Below are positions 54,029 to 62,900 of a stretch of DNA of 64,000 nucleotides, in pieces. The notes under the pieces are model-generated. The model was not told the DNA's origin and did no database searches. It was given only the letters and a program-made list of their open reading frames with translations. Both the position numbers and the translations under genes were made by a program. This DNA is from Clostridium sp. 12(A). GTDB lineage: Bacteria > Bacillota > Clostridia > Lachnospirales > Lachnospiraceae. Position 1 is the first letter of the stretch. The number at the start of each line of letters is the position of its first letter. The stretch is taken from assembly GCA_000526575.1 (NCBI GenBank), contig JAGI01000002.1, positions 1,488,001 through 1,552,000 of the forward strand. The letters are read 5' to 3'.

Positions 54029-54079
54029 AAAAAAAATCCAGGCAGAGAGAGGAAATTAATCCTTCTCAACTGCCTGGAT
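54029..54079 (-). terminator. terminator of the phosphotransferase gene
   Basis: ATCCAGGCAG and CTGCCTGGAT pair perfectly over 10 bp around a 24-nt loop. The minus-strand RNA then runs into TTTTTTTT. Confidence 0.85.
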
Positions 54080-54117
54080 GAGTCATTGTAACATATGATG
54101 AGCTGCGGTCAAACTTC

Positions 54118-54915
54118 TTAGATCCAATCAGCCATAGATTCTTTTATAAATATAATCTCATTCCTATAAAAATCCTGATGCCCTTCTTCTTTCATTTTTA
54201 AAAATGCTGCTTTCCCTTTCTTACATTCCCAGTCAAAAAGCGCCACCATTGCCTCCAGCCGTAATAATACCTGACGAAGCAATTCAAAGGTATCATCCAT
54301 GCCGTAGGCGCTTAAAAATTCATGAAGCAAGATTCTCCGTTCGTTTGCATCCTTTTCCTTATGGTATTTCCTGTATTCCTTATTCTTCGGATCATAGACT
54401 TCTATTCCTAAAGGTACGAAGCGATACGCAGCATAAGCCACATCCCATATTCTCGGTCCTGGGCAAGCCGTATCAAAATCTATGATGCCGATGGGTGTGT
54501 GTTCTTGAAAGGTAACGTTATACGGCGCAAAATCGTTATGACAAATAACCTCCTGCTTTAGAGGACCATCATACTGCAAGAACCAGACATCATCTGGAAG
54601 TCTTTTAAAATCAAGGGTTGCATCATGGTATTGTCTCAATAGCTCAGCAGCCAATCGGACTGTCAGGCATTTTTGTTCCATATCGAGAGCAGCGGGATAA
54701 TCGTCCAGGGTATTTCCCTCCACAAAGCTTAGCATCTCCTGAGTCGTATCTTGAAGGCCAAGAAAACGTGGTGTAAAAGAAGCCCCTTTGTTTTCAAGAT
54801 GCTTAAGCAACCGGTGAATCGTATGGCTTTGAGGCTTTAAATCTCTGTAGACCGCCCCCTCTTTCTTATAAACCCTGGACATATTTCCACCACTTAACTC
54901 CGTTACTGTATCCAC
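54118..54915 (-). CDS. aminoglycoside phosphotransferase-family kinase
   Basis: A 265-residue APH/choline-kinase-fold enzyme. The Brenner motif is CHNDFAPYN near residue 150, with the metal-binding IIDFDTACPGP near 167. The glycine-rich loop is short (LSGGNMSRVYKK). It probably phosphorylates a small alcohol or sugar. Resistance cannot be assumed. The start is GTG 54915 with GGGGAGGAAG upstream. It lies 35 bp after the response regulator gene and before a terminator, so it is co-transcribed with the two-component system. The link is unexplained. Confidence 0.8.
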   Translation of the reverse strand: MDTVTELSGGNMSRVYKKEGAVYRDLKPQSHTIHRLLKHLENKGASFTPRFLGLQDTTQEMLSFVEGNTLDDYPAALDMEQKCLTVRLAAELLRQYHDATLDFKRLPDDVWFLQYDGPLKQEVICHNDFAPYNVTFQEHTPIGIIDFDTACPGPRIWDVAYAAYRFVPLGIEVYDPKNKEYRKYHKEKDANERRILLHEFLSAYGMDDTFELLRQVLLRLEAMVALFDWECKKGKAAFLKMKEEGHQDFYRNEIIFIKESMADWI

Positions 54916-54950
54916 TTAAAATCTTCCTCCCCATCTGATTGGTTCATTCT

Positions 54951-55625
54951 TTAAGCTTTCCGGTATTTATGCTGGGGTCTTCCCACCTTTCCGTACTCTA
55001 CTAATTTATATATCTTTTCTTCCTTTTCCATCAGCTCTAAATATCTTCTCACAGTAACTCTGGCAATCTGAAGCATCTCAGCCAGCTTTTCTGCGGTATA
55101 ATATTCTTCTCCACCCTCTTCAATCTTTTCCCAAATGGCATGATAAGTATACTTATTAAAGCCCTTGGTGAAATCCTCTTCGTTCTGGGCGGCAATCTGA
55201 CCGGATAAGTACCGGTCCAAATCCTTTTGCTCGATGACTTCACTGTTTTTAAAGCTGTCGAACCTGTCTTTATACTGCAAAAGAGCCTCTTTAAAGCGTT
55301 CGAACCGAAACGGCTTTATCAGATAATCCACCACCCCATAGCGAAATGCCTGCTGAATCCGCTCGATGGATTTATCCGCTGTTATTAAAATAATATCCGC
55401 ATCCAGGCCCTGACTACGGATCCATTTTAGAAAATCCATTCCATTTTCATTGGGAAGATAAACATCTAAAAGAATCAAATCCGGTTTTTTTGACATCATC
55501 ACCTTTTTTGCCTCTTCTAAATTGGATACCCCTTTGTATAAGGAAAATCCCTCCACTCTTTTTAAGAACTTGGAGTTTATCTCCATCACCATCGGATCAT
55601 CCTCCACAATCATGACTCCAATCAA
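54951..55625 (-). CDS. CitB/DcuR-type response regulator
   Basis: 225 residues. The receiver domain has the acidic pair Asp9/Asp10 (IVEDDP), phosphoacceptor Asp54 (LILLDVYLP) and Lys in LIKPFRF near 104. A C-terminal helix-turn-helix (EEYYTAEKLAEMLQIARVTV) is typical of the CitB family. The start is best placed at TTG 55625, preceded by AAGGAGGGG. An upstream ATG at 55655 would swallow the ribosome site. It overlaps the kinase gene by 29 bp. It probably activates the permease/malic enzyme genes upstream. Confidence 0.88.
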   Translation of the reverse strand: MIGVMIVEDDPMVMEINSKFLKRVEGFSLYKGVSNLEEAKKVMMSKKPDLILLDVYLPNENGMDFLKWIRSQGLDADIILITADKSIERIQQAFRYGVVDYLIKPFRFERFKEALLQYKDRFDSFKNSEVIEQKDLDRYLSGQIAAQNEEDFTKGFNKYTYHAIWEKIEEGGEEYYTAEKLAEMLQIARVTVRRYLELMEKEEKIYKLVEYGKVGRPQHKYRKA

Positions 55626-57225
55626 GTTCTCCCCTCCTTTCCATTGGTATAGCAATGTCCCACTGTGCCCCTCCTTCTGAAGTCAGACATATTGCTCCCC
55701 CACATTCCTCAATAATTTTCTTTACAATGGATAATCCGCACCCTCTTTGACCCTCCTTGGTAGAAAAGCCCTGCTCAAATATCTTTTCCTGAAGCTCCGC
55801 AGGGATTCCCCCTCCGTTATCCTTTACCTGAATGGTCAGAAATTGTGCTTCCTCTACAATGCGAATATCAATTCTGCCTGTTCCGTCATTTTTCACCTCA
55901 TCCAGAGAGTTTTCAATCAGATTTCCTATGACCGAACCAAGATCCTGAGCATTTACACCTTCCGGAAGCTTATTAAGCCTGGAGCCTTCATCAATGGTCA
56001 GCTTAATTCTGCATTCCTCTGCCTTGTTATACTTTGCCAACAAAAGAGCTGATATGGAAGAATCCTTAATCTGATTTGTCAATATATGACTGACCTCAGT
56101 TCTGATTCTGGCAACATCAGAGATATATTGCAGCGCTTCTTCATATTCCTCCAGCTGAATCAGACCTGCAATGGTATGAAGCTTATTCATGAATTCATGG
56201 TTCTGCGCCCGCAGGGACCATGCCAGCTTTTTTACTCCGGTCAGCTCTTCTGCCATCTTTCTCACCTCAGTTTTATCACGGAAGCTGGCAATTACTCCGA
56301 TCACCTGCCCTTTGTTCATGATAGGTATCCGATTGGTTAGTATCACCGTATCCTGCAGCTTCTGCTCATCATCAAATTCCGCCTGCCTGGTGCTTAAGAT
56401 ATTCATCATACGGGTATTGGGAACCACCTCTTCCACATCCCGTCCTATGACCTGGTTCTTCATCTCATCCTTATCAAATCCAAGAATCTGCAGGGCAGAA
56501 TCGTTCATGAGAGTAATCCGTCCTTCCTGGTCAATGGCAACCAGGCCTTCATGTATGGCATCTAAAATACCGATTTTCTCATGGTAAAGCTTTGTAATCT
56601 CATCCGGTTCCAGACCAAGGAGAATCTTCTTAATATGATTTGCCAGTAAAAATGCACCCACACTGCCAGCGGACAAACCACCAAGCCCAATTAAAATAAT
56701 ATAAAAAACAGCCAGATGCTTTGCCTTTTCAATACGCTCAATCAGAGTACCGACAGAGACAAATCCAATCTCCTGATGATTCTCATCATAAACCGGGGCA
56801 AAGGCACGAAGAGATTTTCCCAAGGTTCCCGTTGCCTGAGAGACGTAGGTCTCTCCAAGGCGTACCACCCGGTCCTCATCTCCGCCCTCAAAGTTTTTTC
56901 CAATCATCTGAGGATTGGGATGGGAATACCGGACACCCTTGTTATCTGCCACAGTGATATAATCCACCAGCTCCAGATTTTTAAGCTGCATATCAACATA
57001 CGCAGAAATGACCTTCGTATCCTTTTTCTCCAGGGCATCCACCACTTCATTGGAATGTGCTACCAGCTCTGCCACATTCATTACATTGGTCCTTGCTTCT
57101 TTTTCAATATTCCTGGTCATCCAGGAAGCAACAAATGAAATTATAATAGTGATTGAAACAAATACAACTGCAATGACCAGCAACATCATCATTGTCTGCA
57201 GCTTCATTGGTTTTTTTCTATCCAT
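55597..57225 (-). CDS. CitA/DcuS-type sensor histidine kinase
   Basis: A 542-residue membrane kinase. A transmembrane helix (~12-35), an extracytoplasmic sCache/PAS sensor (~40-165, with SHPNPQMIGKNFEGGD and SLRAFAPVYDENHQEIG), a second helix (~172-195), a cytoplasmic PAS domain (~215-320), a SpoOB-type dimerisation helix with phosphoacceptor His343 (AQNHEFMNKLHT) and a HATPase domain (DNGGGIPAELQ, GCGLSIVKK). The sensor class detects citrate, malate, fumarate or similar acids. It is coupled to the response regulator by overlap and lies beside malic enzyme, favouring malate. Confidence 0.9.
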   Translation of the reverse strand: MDRKKPMKLQTMMMLLVIAVVFVSITIIISFVASWMTRNIEKEARTNVMNVAELVAHSNEVVDALEKKDTKVISAYVDMQLKNLELVDYITVADNKGVRYSHPNPQMIGKNFEGGDEDRVVRLGETYVSQATGTLGKSLRAFAPVYDENHQEIGFVSVGTLIERIEKAKHLAVFYIILIGLGGLSAGSVGAFLLANHIKKILLGLEPDEITKLYHEKIGILDAIHEGLVAIDQEGRITLMNDSALQILGFDKDEMKNQVIGRDVEEVVPNTRMMNILSTRQAEFDDEQKLQDTVILTNRIPIMNKGQVIGVIASFRDKTEVRKMAEELTGVKKLAWSLRAQNHEFMNKLHTIAGLIQLEEYEEALQYISDVARIRTEVSHILTNQIKDSSISALLLAKYNKAEECRIKLTIDEGSRLNKLPEGVNAQDLGSVIGNLIENSLDEVKNDGTGRIDIRIVEEAQFLTIQVKDNGGGIPAELQEKIFEQGFSTKEGQRGCGLSIVKKIIEECGGAICLTSEGGAQWDIAIPMERRGELDWSHDCGG

Positions 57226-57313
57226 CGCCTCGTAATTCCTTTCTTCCCCTATTGTACCAAATTATCAACTGCGCCACAATGATTTAAAACAGGCCAAGAT
57301 CCAGCAAACACGC

Positions 57314-57373
57314 ACAAAAGACACTCCCGGCAGAAGCAGACTTAAAAAGTGCATCGTCTGCTTCCATGGGAGT
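57314..57373 (-). terminator. terminator after the permease gene
   Basis: ACTCCC and GAAGCAGAC (57323-57341) pair with GTCTGCTTC and GGGAGT (57356-57373). The stem is followed by TCTTTT on the minus strand. It separates malic enzyme/permease from the two-component genes. Confidence 0.7.
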
Positions 57374-57402
57374 ATCTCACTATGTTAATGCATTGAATCT
57401 GT

Positions 57403-58392
57403 TTATTTGGCTAATTCGCCGCCCACACCGCTGCTTTGGGCTGCTTTCATCTGTCTATCCCTTAGCTTTTTAAATACAAAGGATACAATAAAGGGACAGG
57501 TAATCGCTGATACGACGCAGGCTGCTGCAACCTGAGCCGTTGCTGCTGCCGCTACGACTGCAAGTGAAGGATCTGCCATTGCTACTGCCTCAGGGGTTGC
57601 CACCGCATTACCAGCCGTGGAGCCAGTAGCCAGACCAATGATCGGCTCTTCCTTAAACAGCTTTAACAGAATGTAAGCACCGATTCCTGTAAAGGAAGCC
57701 ACAAGACCAAGGATAATACCAGGGCCGCCTGCTTTTATAATGGTCTCCAGATTCATTCCAGCACCAAGTGGGAAGGAAAAGAACGGAATAAGTAAAAGCT
57801 TGCTGCTACCTAAGAATGCCCTCATATCTTTATCAAGGTTTCCTAAAATCATACCGATTACAATTGGAACCATAACTGCAACTACCGCTTTTACAGGAAC
57901 CACGGCAAGACCAGAAGCGCCAAGAGCAATCAGGGTAAAGAAGGGACCGTCCTTAATGGAAAGGATGGCATAGGCTCCTACATCTGTCTCATCGCCATAC
58001 TGGGATGCAAGGGAGGCATAAAGGCCACCGTTGCAGTTAGTCAGTGCTGCTAACACGGCTAAGGGAGAAAGACCGAGCACACCCGCAGGGCCAAATATCT
58101 TTCCAACAAGAATACCAATTCCTGCTCCTACAATAAACTTACCTGTAATCAGGATTGCACCTTTTTTAATTGCCTTAGGCGCCAGTTTAAAATGGATCTG
58201 GGAACCGATTAAAAACATAAAGCAAGCCAAAATGGGCTGTGAAGCGGATTTACTGAACAGGGCAGTTGTAAATCCACCCAACTCTAAGAACTGTGGGAAA
58301 AACGTGTTTACGATAACGCCTAAAAATAAAGGAACTACCATCATACCGCCCGGAATTTTATCGAGGGTCTTTTTTATTGGAATCTGCATCAT
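57403..58392 (-). CDS. 2-keto-3-deoxygluconate permease (KdgT)-family transporter
   Basis: A 329-residue KdgT-family (10-TM type) carrier with conserved stretches LTNCNGGLYASLASQYGDE near residue 117, PFFSFPLGAGMNLE near 206 and TGSTAGNAVATPEAVA near 253. The founding member imports 2-keto-3-deoxygluconate by proton symport. Here the gene lies 47 bp after malic enzyme and next to a CitA/CitB-type sensor, not with pectin-degradation genes. A carboxylate such as malate is therefore a better guess. AGGAGG precedes two adjacent ATGs. Confidence 0.87.
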   Translation of the reverse strand: MMQIPIKKTLDKIPGGMMVVPLFLGVIVNTFFPQFLELGGFTTALFSKSASQPILACFMFLIGSQIHFKLAPKAIKKGAILITGKFIVGAGIGILVGKIFGPAGVLGLSPLAVLAALTNCNGGLYASLASQYGDETDVGAYAILSIKDGPFFTLIALGASGLAVVPVKAVVAVMVPIVIGMILGNLDKDMRAFLGSSKLLLIPFFSFPLGAGMNLETIIKAGGPGIILGLVASFTGIGAYILLKLFKEEPIIGLATGSTAGNAVATPEAVAMADPSLAVVAAAATAQVAAACVVSAITCPFIVSFVFKKLRDRQMKAAQSSGVGGELAK

Positions 58393-58439
58393 TCAATCCT
58401 CCTATTTTTCATACAAGCTTACCTTCCAGTGATGGTCAT

Positions 58440-59612
58440 CTATATTCTGGCTGCCCCAGTCTCTCTGGCTGCTTTTTTTACGGCTTCTGCCACATTTTCA
58501 GATACGCTTTTATCCAGTGCATTGGGAAGAACATTTTCGTCATTCAGTTCCTCATCTGGAATCATAGAAGCGATGGCATATGCTGCTGCAAGCTTCATTT
58601 CTTCGTTGATTTCCCTGGCTCTTACTTCTAAGGCTCCTTTAAAGATTCCAGGGAAAGCAAGAACGTTATTTACCTGATTCGGGAAATCAGAACGTCCGGT
58701 CCCCATTACCTTCGCTCCTGCTTCTTTGGCAAGATCAGGCATGATCTCAGGAGTTGGGTTTGCCATAGCAAAGAGAATGGAATCCTTGTTCATGGAGCTA
58801 ACCATCTCCTTGCTTACAATACCAGGAGCCGATACTCCGATAAATACATCAGCGCCTTTTAATGCAAGACTTAAATCTCCTTTTAAATGATCCGGGTTTG
58901 TGATTTTTGCAAGATCCTGTTTTGCATAATCAACGCCTTCAATTCCATCATATAAAATTCCCACTTTATCACACACAATTAAATTGGATACTCCACATAC
59001 AAGTAACAGCTTGGAGATGGCGGTACCTGCTGCTCCTGCACCATTTACTACTACCTTAACATCTTTAATATCCTTACCCACAACCTTTAAAGCATTGATA
59101 ACTCCAGCCAATACTACGATAGCGGTACCATGCTGGTCATCGTGGAATACTGGAATATCAAGCTCTTTCTTTAACTTCTCTTCTACCTCAAAGCATCTTG
59201 GTGCGGAAATATCTTCAAGATTAATACCGCCAAAGCCTGGAGCAATCATTTTGACAGCGGTTACAATCTCATCTGGTTCCTTGGTGTCAAGGCAAATTGG
59301 AAATGCGTTAACGTCTGCAAATTCCTTAAACAGTATGGACTTTCCTTCCATGACTGGAAGACCTGCTTTTGGTCCGATATCTCCAAGACCAAGAACTGCG
59401 GTTCCGTCTGTAACCACTGCCACCATGTTTCCTTTTGAAGTGTATCTATAAACATCGTCTTCATTTTCATGGATCCTCTTGCAAGGCTCAGCAACACCTG
59501 GTGTGTAAGCGAGGCTTAAATCATCTCTTGTGACTACCTGGACCTTAGATCTGATTTCCATCTTTCCTGCATGACGTTCATGTAACTTTAAACTCTCCTC
59601 AAAATAATTCAT
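58440..59612 (-). CDS. malic enzyme, NAD(P)-dependent
   Basis: A 390-residue short bacterial malic enzyme: malate to pyruvate and CO2. The N-terminal domain has the catalytic Tyr region LSLAYTPGVAEPCK, GTAVLGLGDIGPKAGLPVMEGK and the metal-binding EDISAPRCFEVEE. The NAD domain has VVNGAGAAGTAISKLL near residue 190. There is no C-terminal phosphotransacetylase extension. GGGAAGGGG precedes the start. It is first in the operon with the KdgT-family permease, suggesting uptake and decarboxylation of malate. Confidence 0.93.
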   Translation of the reverse strand: MNYFEESLKLHERHAGKMEIRSKVQVVTRDDLSLAYTPGVAEPCKRIHENEDDVYRYTSKGNMVAVVTDGTAVLGLGDIGPKAGLPVMEGKSILFKEFADVNAFPICLDTKEPDEIVTAVKMIAPGFGGINLEDISAPRCFEVEEKLKKELDIPVFHDDQHGTAIVVLAGVINALKVVGKDIKDVKVVVNGAGAAGTAISKLLLVCGVSNLIVCDKVGILYDGIEGVDYAKQDLAKITNPDHLKGDLSLALKGADVFIGVSAPGIVSKEMVSSMNKDSILFAMANPTPEIMPDLAKEAGAKVMGTGRSDFPNQVNNVLAFPGIFKGALEVRAREINEEMKLAAAYAIASMIPDEELNDENVLPNALDKSVSENVAEAVKKAARETGAARI

Positions 59613-59891
59613 AATAAATCCCCTTCCCTTTCAACTCGATTCTGTCTTTTGTTGTTTTTGCTACAAAACGAGAATAACATAAACCTCTGATGATGAAAAT
59701 ATTAAGGCCATAAAGAAACATTTAAGTTCATATTGTATATTTTGTGAAATATTAAACGCTTTTTATCGTTTTTTTATCTACTTTAACCAATTAAAGTCCT
59801 TGTCCTTATACCTCCCCGGAAATGAGCCAAATCCAGGAATCTACAGGATCAGCACTTCAACGCCAAGTTTTGACACTTACTATGGGGATAG
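59613..59891. other. intergenic region upstream of malic enzyme
   Basis: No gene is seen. It contains the malic-enzyme leader and A/T-rich stretches. ATTAAACGCTTTTTA at 59751-59765 loosely resembles a catabolite-repression (cre) site but lacks the first conserved G. No clear promoter hexamers were identified. Confidence 0.3.
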
Positions 59892-59932
59892 AAAAAGGCC
59901 GCGGATTCTGGTGAGAATCCTGCGGCCTTTTG
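59892..59932 (-). terminator. terminator of the SLH surface-protein gene
   Basis: AAAAGGCCGC-GGATTCT pairs with AGAATCC-GCGGCCTTTT (one bulge) around a 4-nt loop, with a T-run on the minus strand, 18 bp after the stop codon. Confidence 0.9.
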
Positions 59933-59949
59933 GCTTATAGCATATTATT

Positions 59950-62900
59950 TTATTTTCTTACGCCTGCTTCGTCAATGTCATAGCCATCTACTTTTGTGTT
60001 TCTGGCAAGGGAACCGTCTTTGTTAAAGTAATACCATTTTCCTTCGATTTCCAGCCATTTGCCAGAAACCATAATGCCTTCGCTGCTAAAGTAGTATGTT
60101 TTTTCAATGCCATTGTCTGTGATATTTTTAAAACCAACCATCATTGTTTTAAGGTCGTAGTAACGCCAGTTCTGGCCGTCCTTGACCCAACCGGTTTTTA
60201 AAACGCCAGATGGTTCAAAGTAATATCTTACACCCTCAATGGTCTGCCAGTCAGTGACTGCTTTTCCATCTTTGAAATACATGTACTGCCCACTGTCATT
60301 CTTTGCCCAGTTCTGTGCTGTGATTGGATTGATGGTCAGTTTGATGTAACGGTGAAGCATAGCAGATATTTCGGCGCGGCTTGCGCTTGCTTTCGGATTA
60401 AAGCTGCTTCCTTCTTTGCCGATGATGACTCCAGCCTTCTGCATGGCAGCTACCGCTTCCTGATATCCGTTTTCAATCTTTGCTCCATCTGAAAAAGCAA
60501 AGGGAACACGGGCCACTGGAAGTTCATAACCAGTTGCTTTTGCGTAGCTTAAAAGAATTGCAGCTGCCTCTTCCCTGGTCACTGCCTGGTCTGGAGCGAA
60601 CTGATTATTTCCCTTGCCCTGAATGATTCCTTTTTCATTGGCCCATTCCATATAAGGACGGTATCCATTGTCAGCTTTTACATCTGAAAAGCTATTATTT
60701 TTATAGGCATTTACATCAATGGCTGCCAATCTGCCAAGAGCTGCCGCCAGAACTCCTCTGGTAATGGCCTGGTCCGGTGAAAATACGGTTTCTGTATTTC
60801 CAGTGATAAGCCCTCTGTTCACCACATAGTTAATGGAATCTTTCGCCCAGTTTCCACTGGTATCCGTTAATTTTGTTGCCGGAGATTCATAACCCAAGCC
60901 ATATACTGAGAAATGGTTGGTCTTAAAGATCAGGCTCTTGCTGTTACTGTCGTAAGCAGAACCTTCCACACGGGTTGGATTTCCCTGCTCATCTACATAA
61001 ACGGCATACAGACCTCCAATGGCTTCATCGGATGTTGGAGCATAAGGAATGCTTACAAAAACAGAACCTGCTCCAAAGTTGGATACATGTTTTGCACCGC
61101 CCTCATAGCTAGCTTTTAAGTCATAGGTAGGACGTGTGCCGATTTTACTTTTAGCTGCGCCGCTTAGTGTGGACGGATCCACTTTTTTTGCGGTAAGCTG
61201 TACATCTGCATTGGCCTGCTTGTTAATCTCGGTAACTGCGGCCAGATTGATACCAAGTGTGATATCAGGACGGTCGATCATCAGCTCAACATTTGAAATC
61301 TTGTTGGTGATTACCTGCTGCTGAATGTTCTTTGGCAGATTAACCGTAACGGCAGATGCGTCTGCACCACCTGTTGTTACATGGATGGATACTGCGATTT
61401 CACCTGCGTTTACGCCCTTTTTGGCTGCGTTTGCTCTGGCATTTGCAATTGCATCCGTGATATTTTTATCGGATACGCTTACAACTGCATTTCCCTTACT
61501 GTCAACTTCTGCTGCATTCTGTGCTGCGCCTGTGACTGCCTGGGTTGGCCGGGTTGAGGAGCCTTTTGTGGTTGAATTACCGGAGTCATTGTCAGAGTCA
61601 CCACCGGAGTTTCCGCCTGTGTTTCCGCCGCTATTTCCACCGTTATTCCCGCCGTTGTTTCCGCCGTTGTCAACATCAGGTTGTCCAATAAGGATAGCCA
61701 CTGAATCAGAGCTTGCGCCATAGAGTTCATTTTCTGCAAAGCGCACTACATAGGATCCGGAAGACAGTCCAGTAATTTCACCACGTTCATTGGTAGTTAC
61801 TTCTTTGTAGGATCCCCCATCTTTTTTATACTCGTACTTGGTATTGGGGGTAAGACCTGTAATCTTTCCGTCGCTTCCGCCATTGGTAGTTGCATTTATG
61901 ACACTTAAGTGAGAAGGTGAAGTGGTCTTCTCTCCCTTTTTCACCGTAAGGACTGCATATACCTTTGTCCCAGCCGGATGAGTTTGTGTTTTTTCTGTTA
62001 CCAGACTGATGCGGATGGTTCCTGCTTTGGTTACTGTAAGTATATTGCCTGAAATGGTACCTGCTCCACTACCGCCTTCCTCAACCGCGTAAATTCTATT
62101 TCCTGCGTTTGGATCCACGGTAAATAAAGAGGATAATTGTTTTAAATCTATGGTAGTTCCGTTGAACGTAACATTTGCTGAACCACCTGTATTGCTTATG
62201 GTTCCCTGTGGTGTAACTCTAAGATCGGAAGCAACGTTATCTCCTGCAAAAACATAATTACAGGTTGTATTGCCGTTATCTCTTACAATCGCTGGTTCCG
62301 TGTAATCTCCTTCTACATTTTGGTATACTACCATTCCCTCATCGGTGATACCATATCTTGCACGGATGGCTGTAGCAATTCCATCGCTATCAGTGATAGA
62401 ACCGCTTTTTGCATAGATCGTACCACCTGTAATTGAAATACCACTATCTGAGACAATACCAAAACTTCTGGAAGAAGAATCACCTGCGATTGCTGTGACT
62501 TCACCTCCGTAGTAATAAATGTCGCCTATCGCCTGGATACCAGCACTGAAGGACCCCTTTGTGTTCCCCGCAGTAACTTGAAGTCTGCCAGTATTGCCTT
62601 GTATTTCTATATTTTCCGTACCGTAGATACCTTTGATGGCATAATCATTGTTCGTATCTAAAACACTTATATTATTATCACTGTCCTCAGCCAAAAAGAT
62701 CCTTGTTGAGTTTGGAACAGTGATTCCAACACTATCAGAAGTAATTAGATTAATACCATCTAGTATAAGATCGTGATGACCACGATACCAGGACCAGCCT
62801 TCTGATGTATCATCGATGTCACTTTTTAAAGGATTTTTACTAACTAACTCACCCTTTATGTTGCGGTACCAAACAGTATCCGTCGTAAAATCCAGAGAAG

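Noticed and set aside
54118-54915. Aminoglycoside resistance gene
   Set aside because: The fold is APH-like, but the family covers many small-molecule kinases, and the context (carboxylate two-component system) gives no support for resistance.
59751-59765. Possible catabolite-repression (cre) site upstream of malic enzyme
   Set aside because: ATTAAACGCTTTTTA lacks the first conserved G and symmetrical arm of the cre consensus, so it is too weak to claim.
61601-61672. Tandem repeats as a possible CRISPR or mobile-element signal
   Set aside because: The 12-bp units are in frame and encode a Gly-Asn linker inside the surface protein.
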